Assembly: GCF_001083805.1 (NCBI RefSeq)
Contig: NZ_JXSK01000002.1
Span: 248,001 to 312,000 of the forward strand
DNA: 64,000 bases
Origin: Photorhabdus luminescens subsp. luminescens
GTDB lineage: Bacteria; Pseudomonadota; Gammaproteobacteria; Enterobacterales; Enterobacteriaceae
Direction of reading: 5' to 3'
Shown here: piece after piece, positions 23,786-36,488 of the stretch
How positions within the stretch are numbered: position 1 is the stretch's first letter
Layout of the letters: each line of letters begins with the position of its first letter
Notes under the pieces: generated by a model
The model's database searches: none
The model's input: only the letters and a program-made list of their open reading frames with translations
Told to the model about the DNA's origin: nothing
Position numbers and translations under genes: made by a program

Positions 23786-25513
23786 TCAGGTTCTCTCCGT
23801 TTTGCTTAACCACATCTCATCCATTGCTCCTCCACGGATCTGCATAGGATATACATGTTCAGTTTCATCCACTGTGACATCAACAAATACCAGCCGCTGA
23901 TTTTCAGTCACCTCTTTCAAGGCTTCCGCCAATTTACTTTCCAATTCGTCATAACGCTGGATAGAAATGCCAACATGACCATAAGCCTCAGCCAGTTTGA
24001 CAAAATCAGGTAGAGATTCCATATAGGACTGAGAGTGACGGCCAGCATAAATCATGTCTTGCCACTGTCTTATCATTCCCAGGAAACGGTTATTCAAATT
24101 CAGAACCAGTACCGGCAACCCATATTGCAATGCTGTAGATAGCTCCTGAATATTCATCTGAATACTGCCATCCCCCGTAACACAGACCACCGTCGCTTCC
24201 GGTTTCACCAGTTTAACGCCCAAAGCAGCCGGTAAACCAAATCCCATCGTTCCCAAACCACCGGAACTGATCCAACGTCTTGGTTTATCAAATGGGTAAT
24301 GCAATGCAACAAACATCTGATGCTGTCCAACATCTGAAGTGATATAAGCTTCCCCCTTCGTCAGACGATAGAGAACTTCGATAGCAGCTTGTGGTTTAAT
24401 TTTTTCGCCGCCGCGATCAAAATTGAGACATTTACGGCTACGCCATTGCTGAATAGATAACCACCAATCTTTTAGCGCATCTGGGTCCTGGGTGTCTTCT
24501 ACTGTCTCCAGCAACGCCAGCATTTGTCCAAGCACCTGTTTAGCATCACCAACAATAGGTACATCTGCGGAAACCGTTTTCGAAATTGATGTTGGATCAA
24601 TATCAATATGCAATACCGTTGCTTCTGGACAATATTTTTCCAGATTATTGGTAGTGCGATCATCAAAACGTACACCGACAGCAAAAATGACATCTGAATT
24701 ATGGATGGCTTTGTTAGCTTCAAATGTACCATGCATACCGAGCATACCCAGGCTTTGCGGATGAGTTGCCGGGAAACTGCCCAATCCCATCAAGGAACTC
24801 ACCACAGGGATATTGAATTTTTCTGCCAATACCAATAATTCTGTTGAACAATCTGCGTTAATCGCCCCTCCGCCCACATATATGACCGGTTTTTTCGCAT
24901 TCAATAGTTTTCTCAATGCCCGCTTAATCTGCCCTTTATGTCCTTGAATCGTTGGATTATAAGAGCGCATACTTATCTGATCGGGATAAATATAAGGTAA
25001 TTTTACTGCCGGATTTACCGTGTCTTTCGGTAAATCAATAACTACTGGCCCCGGACGACCACTGGAAGCTAGGTAAAAGGCTTTTTTCAGTACCTTCGGA
25101 ATATCTTCCGCTTTTTTCACTAAAAAACTATGTTTCACGATCGGGCGGGATATCCCTACCATGTCACATTCCTGGAATGCATCATTACCAATCAGGGAAC
25201 TAGCGACTTGACCGGACAACACAACCATCGGAATTGAATCCATATAAGCGGTGGCAATACCTGTAATGGCATTAGTTGCGCCTGGACCGGAGGTAATCAA
25301 TACCACCCCCACCTTCCCGGTAGAACGAGCATAACCATCAGCCATATGAACGGCCCCCTGCTCATGACGTACCAGGATATGCTCAATACCTCCAACCGTA
25401 TGCAGGGCATCGTAAATATCGAGAACTGCCCCTCCCGGATAACCGAATATATGCTCAACGCCCTGATCAATTAACGATCGGACGACCATTTCAGCTCCTG
25501 ATAACATCTCCAT
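23786..25513 (-). CDS. ilvI: Acetolactate synthase III, catalytic subunit IlvI
   Basis: IlvI is the thiamine-diphosphate enzyme that condenses pyruvate, or pyruvate with 2-oxobutyrate, in the first common step of branched-chain amino acid synthesis. The start at 25513 ([18 protein letters not shown]) has GGAGG upstream and gives 575 residues. Motifs are the activating Glu in [16 protein letters not shown], the FAD-binding middle domain ([16 protein letters not shown]) and the ThDP motif [19 protein letters not shown] ending in NLNN. E. coli ilvIH is Lrp-controlled; no such site was assigned here. Confidence 0.97.
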   Translation of the reverse strand: MEMLSGAEMVVRSLIDQGVEHIFGYPGGAVLDIYDALHTVGGIEHILVRHEQGAVHMADGYARSTGKVGVVLITSGPGATNAITGIATAYMDSIPMVVLSGQVASSLIGNDAFQECDMVGISRPIVKHSFLVKKAEDIPKVLKKAFYLASSGRPGPVVIDLPKDTVNPAVKLPYIYPDQISMRSYNPTIQGHKGQIKRALRKLLNAKKPVIYVGGGAINADCSTELLVLAEKFNIPVVSSLMGLGSFPATHPQSLGMLGMHGTFEANKAIHNSDVIFAVGVRFDDRTTNNLEKYCPEATVLHIDIDPTSISKTVSADVPIVGDAKQVLGQMLALLETVEDTQDPDALKDWWLSIQQWRSRKCLNFDRGGEKIKPQAAIEVLYRLTKGEAYITSDVGQHQMFVALHYPFDKPRRWISSGGLGTMGFGLPAALGVKLVKPEATVVCVTGDGSIQMNIQELSTALQYGLPVLVLNLNNRFLGMIRQWQDMIYAGRHSQSYMESLPDFVKLAEAYGHVGISIQRYDELESKLAEALKEVTENQRLVFVDVTVDETEHVYPMQIRGGAMDEMWLSKTERT

Positions 25514-26485
25514 AGGTTTTCCTCCAGGCTCTGTTTGCAAGTTAATAAATCAGAAGTTACTTCCACTTTTATTTTAGTAAGACGAATGGCCTCTCAGCGA
25601 TATATTGATGCTGAGTCAATTAACATAACGCTAGAAACGGGTGTTAGCAATGTGAGTACAAGGAAGAATAACCACTTTCTGACAATTCAAGATGTCTCTT
25701 GCAAGCGTTATCTTGCTATCAAGAAGCTAAGGACAAGCAGAATATGAGCGGCTATACCTAAAAAGAATGACAACGTATAGGTATTATCCAGTATATATAC
25801 GATAAAAAACTAAAAAACAGTTTTCAAAATCATTTAAGTCATCGAAGTATAAATTTGATAAAGGAAATCCAAACAAAATTCCTCAGATAATTTGACCGTC
25901 ATTTCCTCGCTTTTGATGTCCATTGAAAATAATTCATTCGGATAAAATCCATTTACCCCATTTTAATTAGAGAATGCACTACAAATCATTGTTTATTCTT
26001 GGAATACCAGTCCCATACATACAACACTTGCCTAGAGATGAAATTATTACCCAAACAACCAAATTCAATAATATACCCTTCATCTTTCAAGCTGCTGCTT
26101 TGTTGGCTGCTTTCACTCACCCCAGTCACATCGTTATCTATGCTCCTGGGGATTCGTTCACTTGCCGCCGCGCTGCAACTCGAAATCTATTAGGTATAAA
26201 TCAAATGACGATTTAAAATAGGAATAAATCATTTGCACAACTCAGGAGATAGCCCTCAATATTTATAAAAAAACACAATGCAAAAAGGAATGTCTTAAAA
26301 AACAATTAATCACTAAGATGACTATTAACTCTTATATTTTTCTTATTCAAGTAGCAGTTTAATTCATATCACCATGAATTTATTTTTTATCCACCATAAG
26401 TTATACTGATTAAAATAATCCACTAAAATAGCCAAGCTCTCAATGCAAACAAACTTGGCATATTTAAAACAACCAAGGTATTTAT
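25514..26485. other. Long intergenic region upstream of ilvI, one ERIC copy, no gene
   Basis: Nearly 1 kb without a convincing gene. Short frames such as the one at 25535-25747 have no family resemblance or ribosome site. It holds ERIC copy B at 26072-26198 and presumably the ilvIH promoter. The rest is AT-rich. Confidence 0.5.
26072..26198. repeat. ERIC repeat, diverged full-length copy B (127 bp)
   Basis: Runs from TATACCC to the degenerate end GGTATA, again exactly 127 bp. The core ATGCTCCTGGGGATTC is closer to the published ERIC1R consensus than in copies A and C, and the arms differ at several places (CTGCTGCTTTGTTGG, CGCTGCAACTCGAAAT). It is in the same orientation as copy A. Confidence 0.88.
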
Positions 26486-27055
26486 TTACAACATTGAATT
26501 ATCTTTTAATACCTTTTCTAGCTTAGGAAAAATAGTAAAACCGTCGCGATCTAAAAAGTGCCCACCGTCTGGAACCCCATATAATTCAGCCTGAAGTTGC
26601 TGACTTAAACTTAATGTAAACTGCGGGGGTACAATCTCATCATTAAGCGATAATATCGCTATTCGTTGATTTATTTTTTGTATGAGGGGACGAAAATCCA
26701 AGTTCTCCTCTGTAAATATACTTAATTCAGGTAAAGTTGATAGCTTTTCATAAAATCCTGAAATCAATACAATCCCCCCAATATTTACATTATCAGGTAA
26801 AGATGAGATATAACGGAGTGTGGCAATACAACCCAGACTATGCCCGATAAAAAGCGTTTTTTCATCAGGATTAGGCACACTTTCCTGCAACTTTTCTTGC
26901 CATAAATGAGGTGAAGGAGCATGAGATTCAGGCAGTTCCGGCACAATCACATCGGCATTTAACCGTTCATATTGACCTTTAAGCCAAGGAAACCAATGAT
27001 GATCAGGAGTCGCCATAAGACCATGAACAATAACTACATTATTAAAATTCATCAA
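26486..27055 (-). CDS. RBBP9/YdeN-family alpha/beta hydrolase
   Basis: A 189-residue putative serine hydrolase of the small RBBP9/YdeN group. It starts with the family strand VVIVHGLMATPDHHWFPWL, carries the nucleophile elbow GHSLGC near residue 72, a late Asp in LSLNDEIVPPQ and the catalytic His in DGGHFLDRDGF. There is no signal peptide, so it should be cytoplasmic. The substrate is unknown for nearly all members. It stands alone between ilvI and an acyl-CoA synthetase gene, with AT-rich flanks. Confidence 0.85.
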   Translation of the reverse strand: MMNFNNVVIVHGLMATPDHHWFPWLKGQYERLNADVIVPELPESHAPSPHLWQEKLQESVPNPDEKTLFIGHSLGCIATLRYISSLPDNVNIGGIVLISGFYEKLSTLPELSIFTEENLDFRPLIQKINQRIAILSLNDEIVPPQFTLSLSQQLQAELYGVPDGGHFLDRDGFTIFPKLEKVLKDNSML

Positions 27056-27412
27056 TTCACCTAATTATATTTTATTTACCATATAAACTTTACCATTATC
27101 TTATTAACATATTCATTACAGGAATAGAACAACATTGTCAACCGATATATTCTCTATAATTAGCCAAGAAAACAATGCTAATTTAATAAAATTATATTCA
27201 TTCGATCTGCAATATTTAATAATTACAGAATAATCTTAGATAATATAATTTATCTGTGATTTTAAGGCGAAAAAAAATTTTATTAGTCCAATATTGAATT
27301 CTTTAAAATTGGGTATTCATGGGGCAAACCAAAAGTGGGATATTACTACAATATCCCCCAAACTTCGTCTGAACAACCGGCAACACTAACTCTTTGTATA
27401 AGATCCCAAAAA
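27056..27412. other. AT-rich gap, nothing assignable
   Basis: About 360 bp of very AT-rich sequence between the hydrolase and the acyl-CoA synthetase gene, with no reading frame, repeat or hairpin that I can support. Confidence 0.45.
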
Positions 27413-29215
27413 TCAATCTTGATACATAGATTCAATTTCTTTATGGTAACGCTGCATAATAATTTTCCTCCTCAATTTCAATGTTGGCGTTAATTCACCC
27501 GTTTCCATTGAAAATGGTGTTGGCAATAATATGAAACGCTTTACCTGATCGAAGTGAGCAAAGTTTTTCTGCATCTCTTTCAAGCGTTGCTCAAACATAT
27601 TGATAATCTGACTATGACGCAGTAATTCAACCCGGTCATGATATTTGAGATTAATTGATCTTGCATACTCTTCCAATATATCATAACAAGGCACGATAAG
27701 GGCGGATACAAATTTACGAGCATCAGCAATAACAGCAACATGTTCAATAAAACGATCTTGCCCCAGAATACTTTCAATCATTTGAGGAGCAATATATTTG
27801 CCAGTCGATGTTTTCATCAAATCTTTCAAGCGTTCAGTAATGAACAAATTACCATTTTCATCCAGCTTACCGGCATCACCTGTGCGCAACCAACCGTCTT
27901 GAGTAAATGCTTTTATGGTCTCTTCCTGATTATTGAAATAGCCTTTCATTACAATCGGGCCACGCACTTGTATCTCATCTTCTTCACCGATACGGACATC
28001 AATGCCAGGCAGTGGTGTACCAATAGAACCAAGCACATAACCTTGCTCTTCCCAACAGGAAACCGTGGCACAGGTTTCTGTCATGCCATAGCCATATTTG
28101 ATATTTACCCCAACAGCGAGAAAGAACAGGATAATCGTTTCGTCCAGACGTGCGCCAGCAGCAGGTAAAAACCGAACTCTGCCCCCCAATACATTGCGCA
28201 ATTTACTCAACACCAATTTATCAGCCAGTCGATGCATCGCTGTTGACCAGGGACAGCTTTTTTTACCTTGCAACTTACGTGAAAACTGACGTTCACCACA
28301 TTTAATCGCCCAATTAAAGAGTTTTCTTCGATGCCAAGGAGCCTGAGAAACTTTTTCAAAAATCGCACTGTAAACTTTTTCGTAAAATCTCGGCACTGCG
28401 CACATCACCGTCGGGCAAACATCCGCCATTGCTTGACGAACAGAATTAGTGTCAGTCAGATAAACATTTTGTGCCCCTACATGCATGACATAGAAACTCC
28501 ATGCACGTTCAAAAACATGGGATAACGGCAGAAAACTTAAAGAAACATCCTGATCAGTTAACGCCAGGACACGATCATGTGAATACAACTGATAGGCTAA
28601 ATTACGGTAATCAAGCATAACCCCTTTAGGCTCGCCGGTTGTACCAGATGTATAAATAAGCGTAAAAAGATCATCCAGATCGTGGTTAGCAATACGGCTT
28701 TCCAACTCCGACTGATATTGTAATTTATCACCAGCCATAAAATCAGATAAATGTTGAGCTAATGAACAATCCCGCAAATCTACTGATTCATCTAAGACAA
28801 TAATGTGACTTAACTGAGGACAATGTTCTGTCAAAGTAATAGCAACATCATACTGCGCCTGCTCACCAACAAACAAAATACGCACACCAGCATCATTAAG
28901 TATGAAACCAGCCTGTTCCTGACTACTGGTTGCATACAGAGGGACAGTGATCGCCCGAAGTTGTAATACAGCGATATCTGCCAATGACCACGCCATGCTG
29001 TTATGTGCAAAGAGACCAACTTTTTCTTGCACATCAACACTCATCTCCAACAACGCCCGGCTAATAGCGTTGGTCTTTTTGCCAATATCATTCCAGTTTA
29101 GTTCGAGTTGCTCAGCCGGAGACCATTGGCGAAAAGCAATTTTCTCTGGGTGTTGTTTGATTTGTTGTTGTAACCGGTTTATCAAGTGATAAGGATGTAA
29201 ATTTTTAGTTATCAC
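27413..29215 (-). CDS. AMP-binding long-chain acyl-CoA synthetase (FAA1 type)
   Basis: A 600-residue adenylate-forming enzyme of the long-chain fatty acid:CoA ligase group, activating a carboxylate as acyl-AMP and then passing it to CoA. Motifs in order are the P-loop YTSGTTGEPKGVM near residue 188, FLPLSHVFERAW, the A5 motif GYGMTETCA, GWLRTGDAG and the hinge ERLKDLMKTSTGKYIAPQ with the late Lys of the adenylation step. There is no signal peptide. It is more like FAA1/COG1022 enzymes than E. coli FadD. Its true substrate could be a fatty acid for breakdown or for a secondary metabolite; the neighbours do not decide. Confidence 0.88.
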   Translation of the reverse strand: MITKNLHPYHLINRLQQQIKQHPEKIAFRQWSPAEQLELNWNDIGKKTNAISRALLEMSVDVQEKVGLFAHNSMAWSLADIAVLQLRAITVPLYATSSQEQAGFILNDAGVRILFVGEQAQYDVAITLTEHCPQLSHIIVLDESVDLRDCSLAQHLSDFMAGDKLQYQSELESRIANHDLDDLFTLIYTSGTTGEPKGVMLDYRNLAYQLYSHDRVLALTDQDVSLSFLPLSHVFERAWSFYVMHVGAQNVYLTDTNSVRQAMADVCPTVMCAVPRFYEKVYSAIFEKVSQAPWHRRKLFNWAIKCGERQFSRKLQGKKSCPWSTAMHRLADKLVLSKLRNVLGGRVRFLPAAGARLDETIILFFLAVGVNIKYGYGMTETCATVSCWEEQGYVLGSIGTPLPGIDVRIGEEDEIQVRGPIVMKGYFNNQEETIKAFTQDGWLRTGDAGKLDENGNLFITERLKDLMKTSTGKYIAPQMIESILGQDRFIEHVAVIADARKFVSALIVPCYDILEEYARSINLKYHDRVELLRHSQIINMFEQRLKEMQKNFAHFDQVKRFILLPTPFSMETGELTPTLKLRRKIIMQRYHKEIESMYQD

Positions 29216-29411
29216 AATTTTTTTCCTGTTCGAAAAACTTTTTTCTTAATCGGAGAAAAAACAGTAATTTTATTCTCTGATAATACCTCTTCGCATCACT
29301 TATTCGCTTTTCAGCTTACAGGTGTTAGCTATTTCCTTGCAGTCTACCGATTCCTGAACAACAGGAAAAGCCTATTTATCAAAAGTTGAAAAATTTGTGA
29401 TAAAATAAAAA

Positions 29412-29440
29412 AACTCACCACCCTTATCCAGTAGTGAGTT
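29412..29440 (-). terminator. Rho-independent terminator of leuO
   Basis: On the minus strand AACTCAC pairs with GTGAGTT, extended by further pairs inward, and the stem is followed by TTTTTTATTTT. It starts 10 nt after the leuO stop codon. Confidence 0.75.
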
Positions 29441-29449
29441 TCAAATTAA

Positions 29450-30394
29450 TTATCTGCCGCTAAGTTGACTCAACAACGATTTCATCCATTGATGCCCTTT
29501 ATCTTTCGCTGTAGATTCGTGCCAAATCAAGTAACACGGACGACTTACTTTATCCCACGGTAATGAAACCGCTCTTATTGCTAATTGTTCGCTATAGTGC
29601 TCAACCAACCATTTTGGCGCAATCGCAACCAAATAGGTTTGAGAGACAATATGCAACACACTATTCAAGTCGGTGCCCTGATAAACAACCGAACGCAAAC
29701 GTTCACCACCATCATAATAGGGAACGCTAAATGAGCATATATTATCCAATGATACAACTGCATGATGTTCCTCATACAATTGCTGCTCACTAATACTATT
29801 TTCAATTCTTGGATGATGATTAGAAACAGCCAAGACCAACTCATCATTGAATAACGGGTAATGATGAAAATCCATACGTTCTAGCTGCGTATAGCTAATG
29901 ACAAACTCAGTTTCCTGATATCTGAGCTGATGCTCAATATTATCATGCAAATATGATCTAATCGTCACACCCAGATTGGGTGTATTTTGTTTTACCTGTT
30001 CAACTATTTTTGCAGCGAGTCTAATATCTAGCGGGCTACAAATTGAAAGACTAAAAACCCTATCACTATTATCAGGTTCAAACCCAACCCCAGGTAACTC
30101 ATTATATACCAGTTGTAATGCCTGACGGACTGGACCAAATAATTGATGAGCTCTTGCCGTCGGTTGTATTCCACGCCCATAACGCACAAATAATTCATCA
30201 TTGAACATTAGCTTCAAACGAGAAACCGCATTACTGACAGCAGGTTGTGACATTCCTAATATCTGTGCCGCACGTGTCACATTCTGCATTTGCATAACTG
30301 CATCAAAAACAGTCAGCAGATTGAGATCCACATTACGTAAATGAATTTCATTTGGATCTTTTTTGGTTGCAGTTACTGAGGTGTATTCAGCCAT
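29450..30394 (-). CDS. leuO: LysR-type global regulator LeuO
   Basis: LeuO is a LysR-family regulator that counteracts H-NS silencing and in Photorhabdus and Xenorhabdus affects secondary metabolism. The 314-residue product has the LeuO-specific start [20 protein letters not shown], with the helix-turn-helix [19 protein letters not shown] and [14 protein letters not shown], then the effector domain with [14 protein letters not shown]. It keeps the enteric position divergent from leuABCD, separated by a long AT-rich control region. Confidence 0.94.
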   Translation of the reverse strand: MAEYTSVTATKKDPNEIHLRNVDLNLLTVFDAVMQMQNVTRAAQILGMSQPAVSNAVSRLKLMFNDELFVRYGRGIQPTARAHQLFGPVRQALQLVYNELPGVGFEPDNSDRVFSLSICSPLDIRLAAKIVEQVKQNTPNLGVTIRSYLHDNIEHQLRYQETEFVISYTQLERMDFHHYPLFNDELVLAVSNHHPRIENSISEQQLYEEHHAVVSLDNICSFSVPYYDGGERLRSVVYQGTDLNSVLHIVSQTYLVAIAPKWLVEHYSEQLAIRAVSLPWDKVSRPCYLIWHESTAKDKGHQWMKSLLSQLSGR

Positions 30395-31078
30395 TGTTTA
30401 ACTCCACTAAACTCATGCAGATGATCCCGGCTAATAACAAAACATCGGAAATACCTTCATTTATTACTCAGATATTACGATGACTATAACTATTAACGAG
30501 ATCAATTGTCTCAATCATTTCGATAACAAATAATTAAGACTCGTCCTTGTACAAATCTGAATACGCATAGCTAACCCGCGCATCCCCTTATTAGTGTTAA
30601 AAATATATAATTTCAATTAGTAGACAATGTAGAGCTCATTATTCATTCACAAAAAAGTACAATTATGTTAACAATTTATTCACCCTGCTATTCTGTATAT
30701 GATGATAAATCAAAGAATGACACAATTCACAATAAAATCACTGACTTATTATTATTAAACAATTTTATCAGAGTTATTATATTATAGAATTATTTTTTCA
30801 AAGATATATAACATAACTTCCTATTTGCATCTATTTTTTCAATAGCAAATGATGTTTCTCAGAAAAATACAAATCCACTTCCAGCCTACCACATAAAAAA
30901 TACTTAATTTTAATTAATCAGTATAATGCGCTATTTTTATATAAATCTTAGCTTTTCATTAAAGTCAAACCCGAACAAAAAAGAATAAAATAAAATCTTT
31001 TTAAATATAAACAGATCAACACTTCAATTTACTGCTATGAGAAAAGTGAAACCAAGAATCATATGCCTAAATGAATTC
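30395..31078. other. AT-rich control region between leuO and the leu operon
   Basis: About 680 bp of strongly AT-rich sequence with runs of A and T and no reading frame. In enterics this interval is an H-NS-bound silencer and LeuO autoregulation zone; the base composition here fits that, but no specific site was assigned. Confidence 0.5.
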
Positions 31079-31107
31079 TTGACATCACTTTTAAGATAAC
31101 GTATCAA
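31079..31107 (+). promoter_or_regulatory. leu operon promoter
   Basis: TTGACA (31079-31084), a 17-bp spacer and TATCAA (31102-31107) give a good sigma-70 promoter. It lies about 55 bp before the leader peptide start. Confidence 0.7.
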
Positions 31108-31161
31108 TAAAAGCATACGAATCACGAACACTCATTAATACTACTGAAAGGTTGGATCGAT

Positions 31162-31245
31162 ATGATTCACTCAATTTGTCTATTAAACCTACTACTTATC
31201 GTATCTGATACGCGCGGTATGCTGGTGGACAGAAAACAGAGTTGA
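31162..31245 (+). CDS. leuL: leu operon leader peptide LeuL
   Basis: A 27-codon frame starting MIHSICLLNLLLIV, containing five leucine codons within six positions (CTA TTA AAC CTA CTA CTT) and ending in TGA. A GAAAGG ribosome site lies upstream. Position, size and leucine density mark it as the attenuation leader. Ribosome stalling at these codons when charged leucyl-tRNA is scarce should prevent the terminator at 31283-31309 from forming. It is too short for most gene finders and its sequence differs from E. coli LeuL. Confidence 0.85.
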   Translation: MIHSICLLNLLLIVSDTRGMLVDRKQS

Positions 31246-31282
31246 TTCAAAACAGAGTTGGTCCAAACCAGACATAAACAAG

Positions 31283-31309
31283 AACCCGCGCCATGCGCGG
31301 GTTTTTTTT
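31283..31309 (+). terminator. leu operon attenuator terminator
   Basis: AACCCGCGC-CAT-GCGCGGGTT followed by a run of T. A GC-rich 7-9 bp stem with a 3-base loop and a long U-tract, 37 nt after the leuL stop and 41 nt before leuA: a textbook attenuator. Confidence 0.92.
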
Positions 31310-31350
31310 ACCTGCTGGGCGCAAAAAATAACCATGAGAGGAACATCCAT

Positions 31351-34007
<2,657 letters not shown>

Positions 34008-34008
34008 C

Positions 34009-35418
34009 ATGGCTAAGACTTTATATCAAAAATTATATGACGCTCATATTGTCCGGGAAGTGCCGAATGAAACCCCGTTACTCTATATTGATCGTCATCT
34101 GGTTCATGAAGTAACTTCCCCGCAAGCCTTTGATGGTTTGCGCACTAAAGGCCGCCCAGTGCACCAGCCAGGTAAAACGTTCGCAACAATGGATCATAAC
34201 GTATCTACGCAAACGAAAGATATTAATGCCTGTGGTGACATGGCACGTATTCAAATGCAGGAGTTAATGAAAAACTGCGCCGAATTCGGCATTACATTAT
34301 ATGACCTCAACCACCCTTATCAGGGGATTGTCCATGTCATCGGACCTGAACAGGGTATAACCCTGCCAGGCATGACGATTGTTTGTGGCGATTCTCATAC
34401 CGCAACGCATGGAGCATTCGGCTCATTGGCTTTCGGTATTGGCACTTCTGAAGTTGAACATGTACTCGCCACCCAAACCCTAAAACAAGCCCGCGCCAAG
34501 ACGATGAAAATCGAAGTGATGGGTGATGTCGGTGATGCCATTACCGCCAAAGATATCGTTCTGGCGATCATCGGCAAAACAGGCAGTGCCGGCGGTACAG
34601 GGTATGTGGTGGAATTCTGTGGTAAGGCGATTGAAGCACTTAGCATGGAAGGCCGTATGACTTTATGTAACATGGCAATTGAAATGGGTGCTAAAGCCGG
34701 TTTGGTTGCACCGGATGAAACGACTTTTACTTACATGAAAGGCCGCCAGTTCTCGCCAAAAGAGGAACTGTGGGAACAAGCTGTTGCTTACTGGAAGACA
34801 TTAAAATCCGATCCTGATGCTCAATACGACACCGTGGTTACGATTAATGCAGAAGAGATCTCTCCGCAGGTCACATGGGGAACAAACCCTGGACAAGTGA
34901 TCGCCATTGATCAAACAATTCCAGCGCCAGAATCTTTTAGTGATCCTGTCGAACGCGCATCTGCGGAAAAAGCCTTGGCTTATATGGATTTGAAACCCGG
35001 TATTAAGTTAACAGATGTAAAGATCGATAAAGTCTTTATCGGCTCTTGCACCAATTCCCGGATTGAAGATTTACGGGCTGCCGCAGCCATCGCACAAGGC
35101 CATAAAGTCGCCCCTGGCGTTCAGGCAATCGTTGTTCCCGGATCAGGCCCTGTTCAAGCACAAGCAGAAGCAGAAGGTTTGGACAAAATTTTCATAGAAG
35201 CCGGCTTTGAATGGCGTTTACCCGGATGTTCCATGTGTCTGGCAATGAATAATGACCGCCTGCAACCCGGAGAACGCTGCGCTTCGACCAGTAACCGCAA
35301 CTTTGAAGGACGCCAAGGACGTGGTGGACGCACCCATTTGGTGAGTCCAGCGATGGCGGCAGCAGCAGCGATTAATGGTCATTTTATCGATATACGCCAT
35401 CCAGCACAGAAGTCATAA
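34009..35418 (+). CDS. leuC: 3-isopropylmalate dehydratase large subunit LeuC
   Basis: LeuC and LeuD form the aconitase-like enzyme that isomerises 2- to 3-isopropylmalate. The 469-residue product has the [4Fe-4S] cysteines in [13 protein letters not shown] and in GCSMCLAMN, and the family segments [22 protein letters not shown] and [16 protein letters not shown]. It starts one base after the leuB stop. Confidence 0.98.
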   Translation: MAKTLYQKLYDAHIVREVPNETPLLYIDRHLVHEVTSPQAFDGLRTKGRPVHQPGKTFATMDHNVSTQTKDINACGDMARIQMQELMKNCAEFGITLYDLNHPYQGIVHVIGPEQGITLPGMTIVCGDSHTATHGAFGSLAFGIGTSEVEHVLATQTLKQARAKTMKIEVMGDVGDAITAKDIVLAIIGKTGSAGGTGYVVEFCGKAIEALSMEGRMTLCNMAIEMGAKAGLVAPDETTFTYMKGRQFSPKEELWEQAVAYWKTLKSDPDAQYDTVVTINAEEISPQVTWGTNPGQVIAIDQTIPAPESFSDPVERASAEKALAYMDLKPGIKLTDVKIDKVFIGSCTNSRIEDLRAAAAIAQGHKVAPGVQAIVVPGSGPVQAQAEAEGLDKIFIEAGFEWRLPGCSMCLAMNNDRLQPGERCASTSNRNFEGRQGRGGRTHLVSPAMAAAAAINGHFIDIRHPAQKS

Positions 35419-35426
35419 AGGAGAGA

Positions 35427-36032
35427 ATGATGGAAAAGCTTATTCAACATACCGGCTTGGTTGCTCCTTTAGATGCTGCAAACGTCGATACTGATGCCAT
35501 TATTCCCAAGCAATTCTTGCAGAAAGTCACTCGTACAGGATTTGGTCAGCATCTGTTTCATGATTGGCGTTTTCTTGATGATGAAGGACAAAAACCTAAT
35601 CCTGAATTCGTATTAAATCAGCCTTGTTATCAGGGCGCTAGTATCCTTCTGGCTCGTGAAAACTTTGGTTGCGGTTCCTCCCGTGAACATGCGCCTTGGG
35701 CATTAACAGATTATGGTTTTAAAGTGGTTATCGCCCCAAGTTTTGCGGATATTTTCTACGGTAACGCTTTCAACAACCAGTTACTGCCAGTAAAACTGAA
35801 CGATAAAGATGTCAATGAGCTATTTGAGTTGGTTCAGCAAAACAAAGCTTGTCGTTTTACTGTCGATCTAGAACAACAGAAAGTCCACGCTGGCAATAAA
35901 AGCTATGATTTCGAAATCGATAGTTTCCGGCGTCACTGTATGATGAATGGTCTGGACAGCATCGGCCTGACATTACAACATCTGGACGCCATAACAGCCT
36001 ACGAGCAGGAACAACCGGTTTTCCTGCGTTAA
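35427..36032 (+). CDS. leuD: 3-isopropylmalate dehydratase small subunit LeuD
   Basis: LeuD is the swivel-domain subunit that completes the LeuC active site. The 201-residue product equals the enteric length and has [32 protein letters not shown] and [16 protein letters not shown]. An AAGGAGAGA site precedes two consecutive ATG codons; the first gives the family length. Confidence 0.97.
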   Translation: MMEKLIQHTGLVAPLDAANVDTDAIIPKQFLQKVTRTGFGQHLFHDWRFLDDEGQKPNPEFVLNQPCYQGASILLARENFGCGSSREHAPWALTDYGFKVVIAPSFADIFYGNAFNNQLLPVKLNDKDVNELFELVQQNKACRFTVDLEQQKVHAGNKSYDFEIDSFRRHCMMNGLDSIGLTLQHLDAITAYEQEQPVFLR

Positions 36033-36050
36033 TTTTTCCTTTATTAACTT

Positions 36051-36075
36051 ATCCCGTAGTTTTCTACTACGGGAT
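36051..36075 (+). terminator. Rho-independent terminator of leuABCD
   Basis: ATCCCGTAGT and ACTACGGGAT form a perfect 10-bp stem with a 5-base loop, followed by TTTTC, 18 nt after the leuD stop. Confidence 0.9.
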
Positions 36076-36319
36076 TTTTCTATCACAGTGTCAAAGGCAA
36101 GACAATGCCGCCACGTCTATACTCAACACTCATGCAGACAGTCCCTTTTTCAGCCATATATAGTAATTTAACTAACATTTACTCAATCAATATCACATTT
36201 AAAAGAAATTAACAGATGAAACAGCGACAGCGGCTGGACAAAGCGCCACCAATGCCAGATGATTACTCGTTTTAAATTAATATGTAAAAAGAAACAGAGC
36301 GTACATAATGTACAATAAG

Positions 36320-36450
36320 AAAAAAAGCCAGTAAGCTTTCTTACTGGCTGGCAAATCACCATTACTCAAGAAAATTGGGGGAGAAGCCAGATTTCGTCTG
36401 GCCTATTGAGCTACTTTCAATACAGATAATTATCGCTGCAATATAAGAAA
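36320..36450 (-). ncRNA. sgrS: SgrS-like small RNA (5' end not determined)
   Basis: SgrS is an Hfq-dependent small RNA that pairs with ptsG mRNA during glucose-phosphate stress. Upstream of and divergent to sgrR, the minus strand carries TTGAGTAATGGTG (about 36355-36367), one base different from the E. coli SgrS pairing core TGAGTATTGGTG where they overlap. It is followed by a terminator stem GCCAGTAAG/CTTACTGGC (36348-36327) and seven T. A second small stem GCCAGA/TCTGGC lies at 36386-36402. Only about 170 nt separate the terminator from the sgrR start, so the RNA is much shorter than the 227-nt E. coli form. No sgrT-like frame is present. The 5' end given is a guess. Confidence 0.8.
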
Positions 36451-36488
36451 ATAAAAATTGATGAATAATACTCTGGAGTTCCTCTTTT

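Noticed and set aside
25535-25747. 70-codon plus-strand frame upstream of ilvI
   Set aside because: Overlaps the ilvI leader, lacks a ribosome site and resembles no family I know.
25974-26216. Two overlapping frames of 64-80 codons near 26 kb
   Set aside because: Both run through ERIC copy B, which is a non-coding repeat; the similarity to translated ERIC elsewhere explains them.
31258-31350. Longer N-terminus for leuA starting at 31258
   Set aside because: The extension would be encoded by the attenuator hairpin and T-run; the conserved LeuA start is at 31351 with its own ribosome site.
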